Part shown: piece after piece, positions 63,473 through 64,000 of the stretch
Position numbering within the stretch: position 1 is the first letter of the stretch
Layout of the letters: each line of letters opens with the position of its first letter
Source: Magnetococcus sp. PR-3
GTDB taxonomy: Bacteria > Pseudomonadota > Magnetococcia > Magnetococcales > Magnetococcaceae
Assembly: GCF_036689865.1 (NCBI RefSeq)
Contig: NZ_JBAHUQ010000005.1
Coordinates: 1-64,000, forward strand
DNA: 64,000 nt
Direction: 5' to 3'
Position numbers and translations under genes: made by a program
Notes under the pieces: generated by a model
Database searches by the model: none
What the model was told of the DNA's origin: nothing
What the model saw: the letters and a program-made list of their open reading frames with translations, nothing else

Positions 63473-64000
63473 GCCTTCAATCTTTCCGTGGCGTGAGGAT
63501 GGCGGAACATACATTGTAATGCGGTTACCGATGGGTGCCCCTGTTTCAGGGTCTCCTCATCGGTGGGCAAGTCGGCCTCATCTTCCCTGGGTATGGGGAT
63601 GGTGGGGTCCCAAAAGGCCGGATTTCCCGCCTTCGTTACAGGGGGAGGGGGCCAGCGAAAACGCATACCTTGCCGGGTAGGCTTAGGATTTTTTAATTCA
63701 TACTCCGGCACGTTGGGTACGTTCACATTTAAGAAGGTACCCGGTGGCAGGGGGTTTTCCAGCCATTGGCGTATGAGAATTTGTGTAACTTTGATGGCAC
63801 TTTCAAAATGCCAGGTATCGCCCTCTCCACATAGGGAGACCGCAATAGAAGGAATACCTGAAAGCGCCCCTTCCCAAGCTGCACCTGCTGTGGCTGAGTA
63901 GCTTAGATCTTCCGCCAAATTGGAGCCCATATTAATGCCAGAGACCAGCAGGTCTGGTGGCCGACGTAACACATGCCGTAGGGCAGCCATGACACAATCG
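63454..64000 (-). CDS. surE: 5'/3'-nucleotidase SurE, N-terminus beyond the window
   Basis: Survival protein hydrolysing nucleoside monophosphates and short polyphosphates. The visible 180 residues include DCV at the window edge, PDLLVSGINMGSNLAEDLSYSATAGAAWEGAL (metal ligand Asn and the conserved YSATVG-like stretch), GIPSIAVS and FLNVNVPNVP. The first segment with the metal-binding Asp pair (ILLTNDDG type) lies beyond base 64000, so the coding sequence is partial. A methionine at 63990 lies inside the gene and is not the start. Heads the surE-pcm-yqaA-nlpD operon. Confidence 0.93.
   Translation of the reverse strand, partial: DCVMAALRHVLRRPPDLLVSGINMGSNLAEDLSYSATAGAAWEGALSGIPSIAVSLCGEGDTWHFESAIKVTQILIRQWLENPLPPGTFLNVNVPNVPEYELKNPKPTRQGMRFRWPPPPVTKAGNPAFWDPTIPIPREDEADLPTDEETLKQGHPSVTALQCMFRHPHATERLKAWSLFR

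Overview
The window reads as the chromosome of a Gram-negative, respiring proteobacterium. It has a bc1 complex, Tat/Sec-exported and lipobox proteins, multihaem c-type cytochromes, pyrimidine-rich core genes in bacterial order, and a dense load of PAS/hybrid-kinase/GGDEF-EAL signalling proteins. Moderate G+C, SPINDLY-type TPR glycosyltransferase, H-NOX and two-component abundance make a magnetotactic coccus (Magnetococcales, e.g. Magnetococcus) or a near alphaproteobacterial relative my best guess. That placement is from general knowledge and was not checked against a database. I saw no tRNA, rRNA, CRISPR array, insertion sequence or prophage.

Layout. 1-5.1 kb: a periplasmic solute-binding protein coupled to a hybrid histidine kinase, then a papain-like/alpha-beta-hydrolase fusion whose true start appears cut off by an in-frame stop. 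5.5-10.9 kb: queF, coaBC-dut, then an Rrf2 regulator (apparently frameshifted) heading a sulfur cluster (E1-like ThiF/MoeB protein, cysK, degenerate second E1-like protein). 10.9-15.2 kb: a minus-strand operon of SPOR lipoprotein, TusA-like protein and a 7TM receptor with only half a histidine kinase, and a PP2C response regulator. 15.5-25.6 kb: housekeeping and envelope genes (DUF2062, XRE regulator, TrpB2, dienelactone hydrolase, lytic transglycosylase, cyclophilin, Ppx/GppA, glycine-zipper lipoprotein, small alarmone synthetase, L,D-transpeptidase). 26-29.5 kb: H-NOX/hybrid kinase pair and a BolA-monothiol glutaredoxin pair. 30-38 kb: respiratory block, with an IalB-like protein, pentahaem NapC/TorC-like quinol dehydrogenase, a 12-haem periplasmic cytochrome preceded by an AT-rich region with a perfect FNR-type box, and the Rieske-cytochrome b-cytochrome c1 operon. 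38-48 kb: trmL, glmM and the translation cluster thrS-infC-rpmI-rplT-pheS-pheT with structured leaders. 48-54 kb: two tandem PAS paralogues, one ending in GGDEF-EAL and one with no output domain. 54-58.5 kb: O-GlcNAc-transferase-like, glycosyltransferase and FkbM methyltransferase genes. 58.9-64 kb: pckA, then surE-pcm-yqaA-nlpD as one coupled minus-strand operon, surE running off the window.

How the parts fit. The bc1 operon and the NapC-like/12-haem pair give two routes from the quinol pool: to cytochrome c, and probably to an anaerobic acceptor whose identity cannot be read from sequence. The H-NOX kinase (NO), FNR boxes (oxygen), alarmone genes and cyclic-di-GMP proteins suggest lifestyle switching around oxygen or nitrogen-oxide gradients. 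Best candidates for something undescribed are the ATPase-less 7TM receptor operon with TusA and SPOR proteins, the 12-haem cytochrome cluster, and the paired intact/degenerate E1-like proteins around cysK. Two lesions (a stop at 5067-5069 and a one-base deletion near 8136) look either like real decay or sequence errors and decide how two genes should be annotated.
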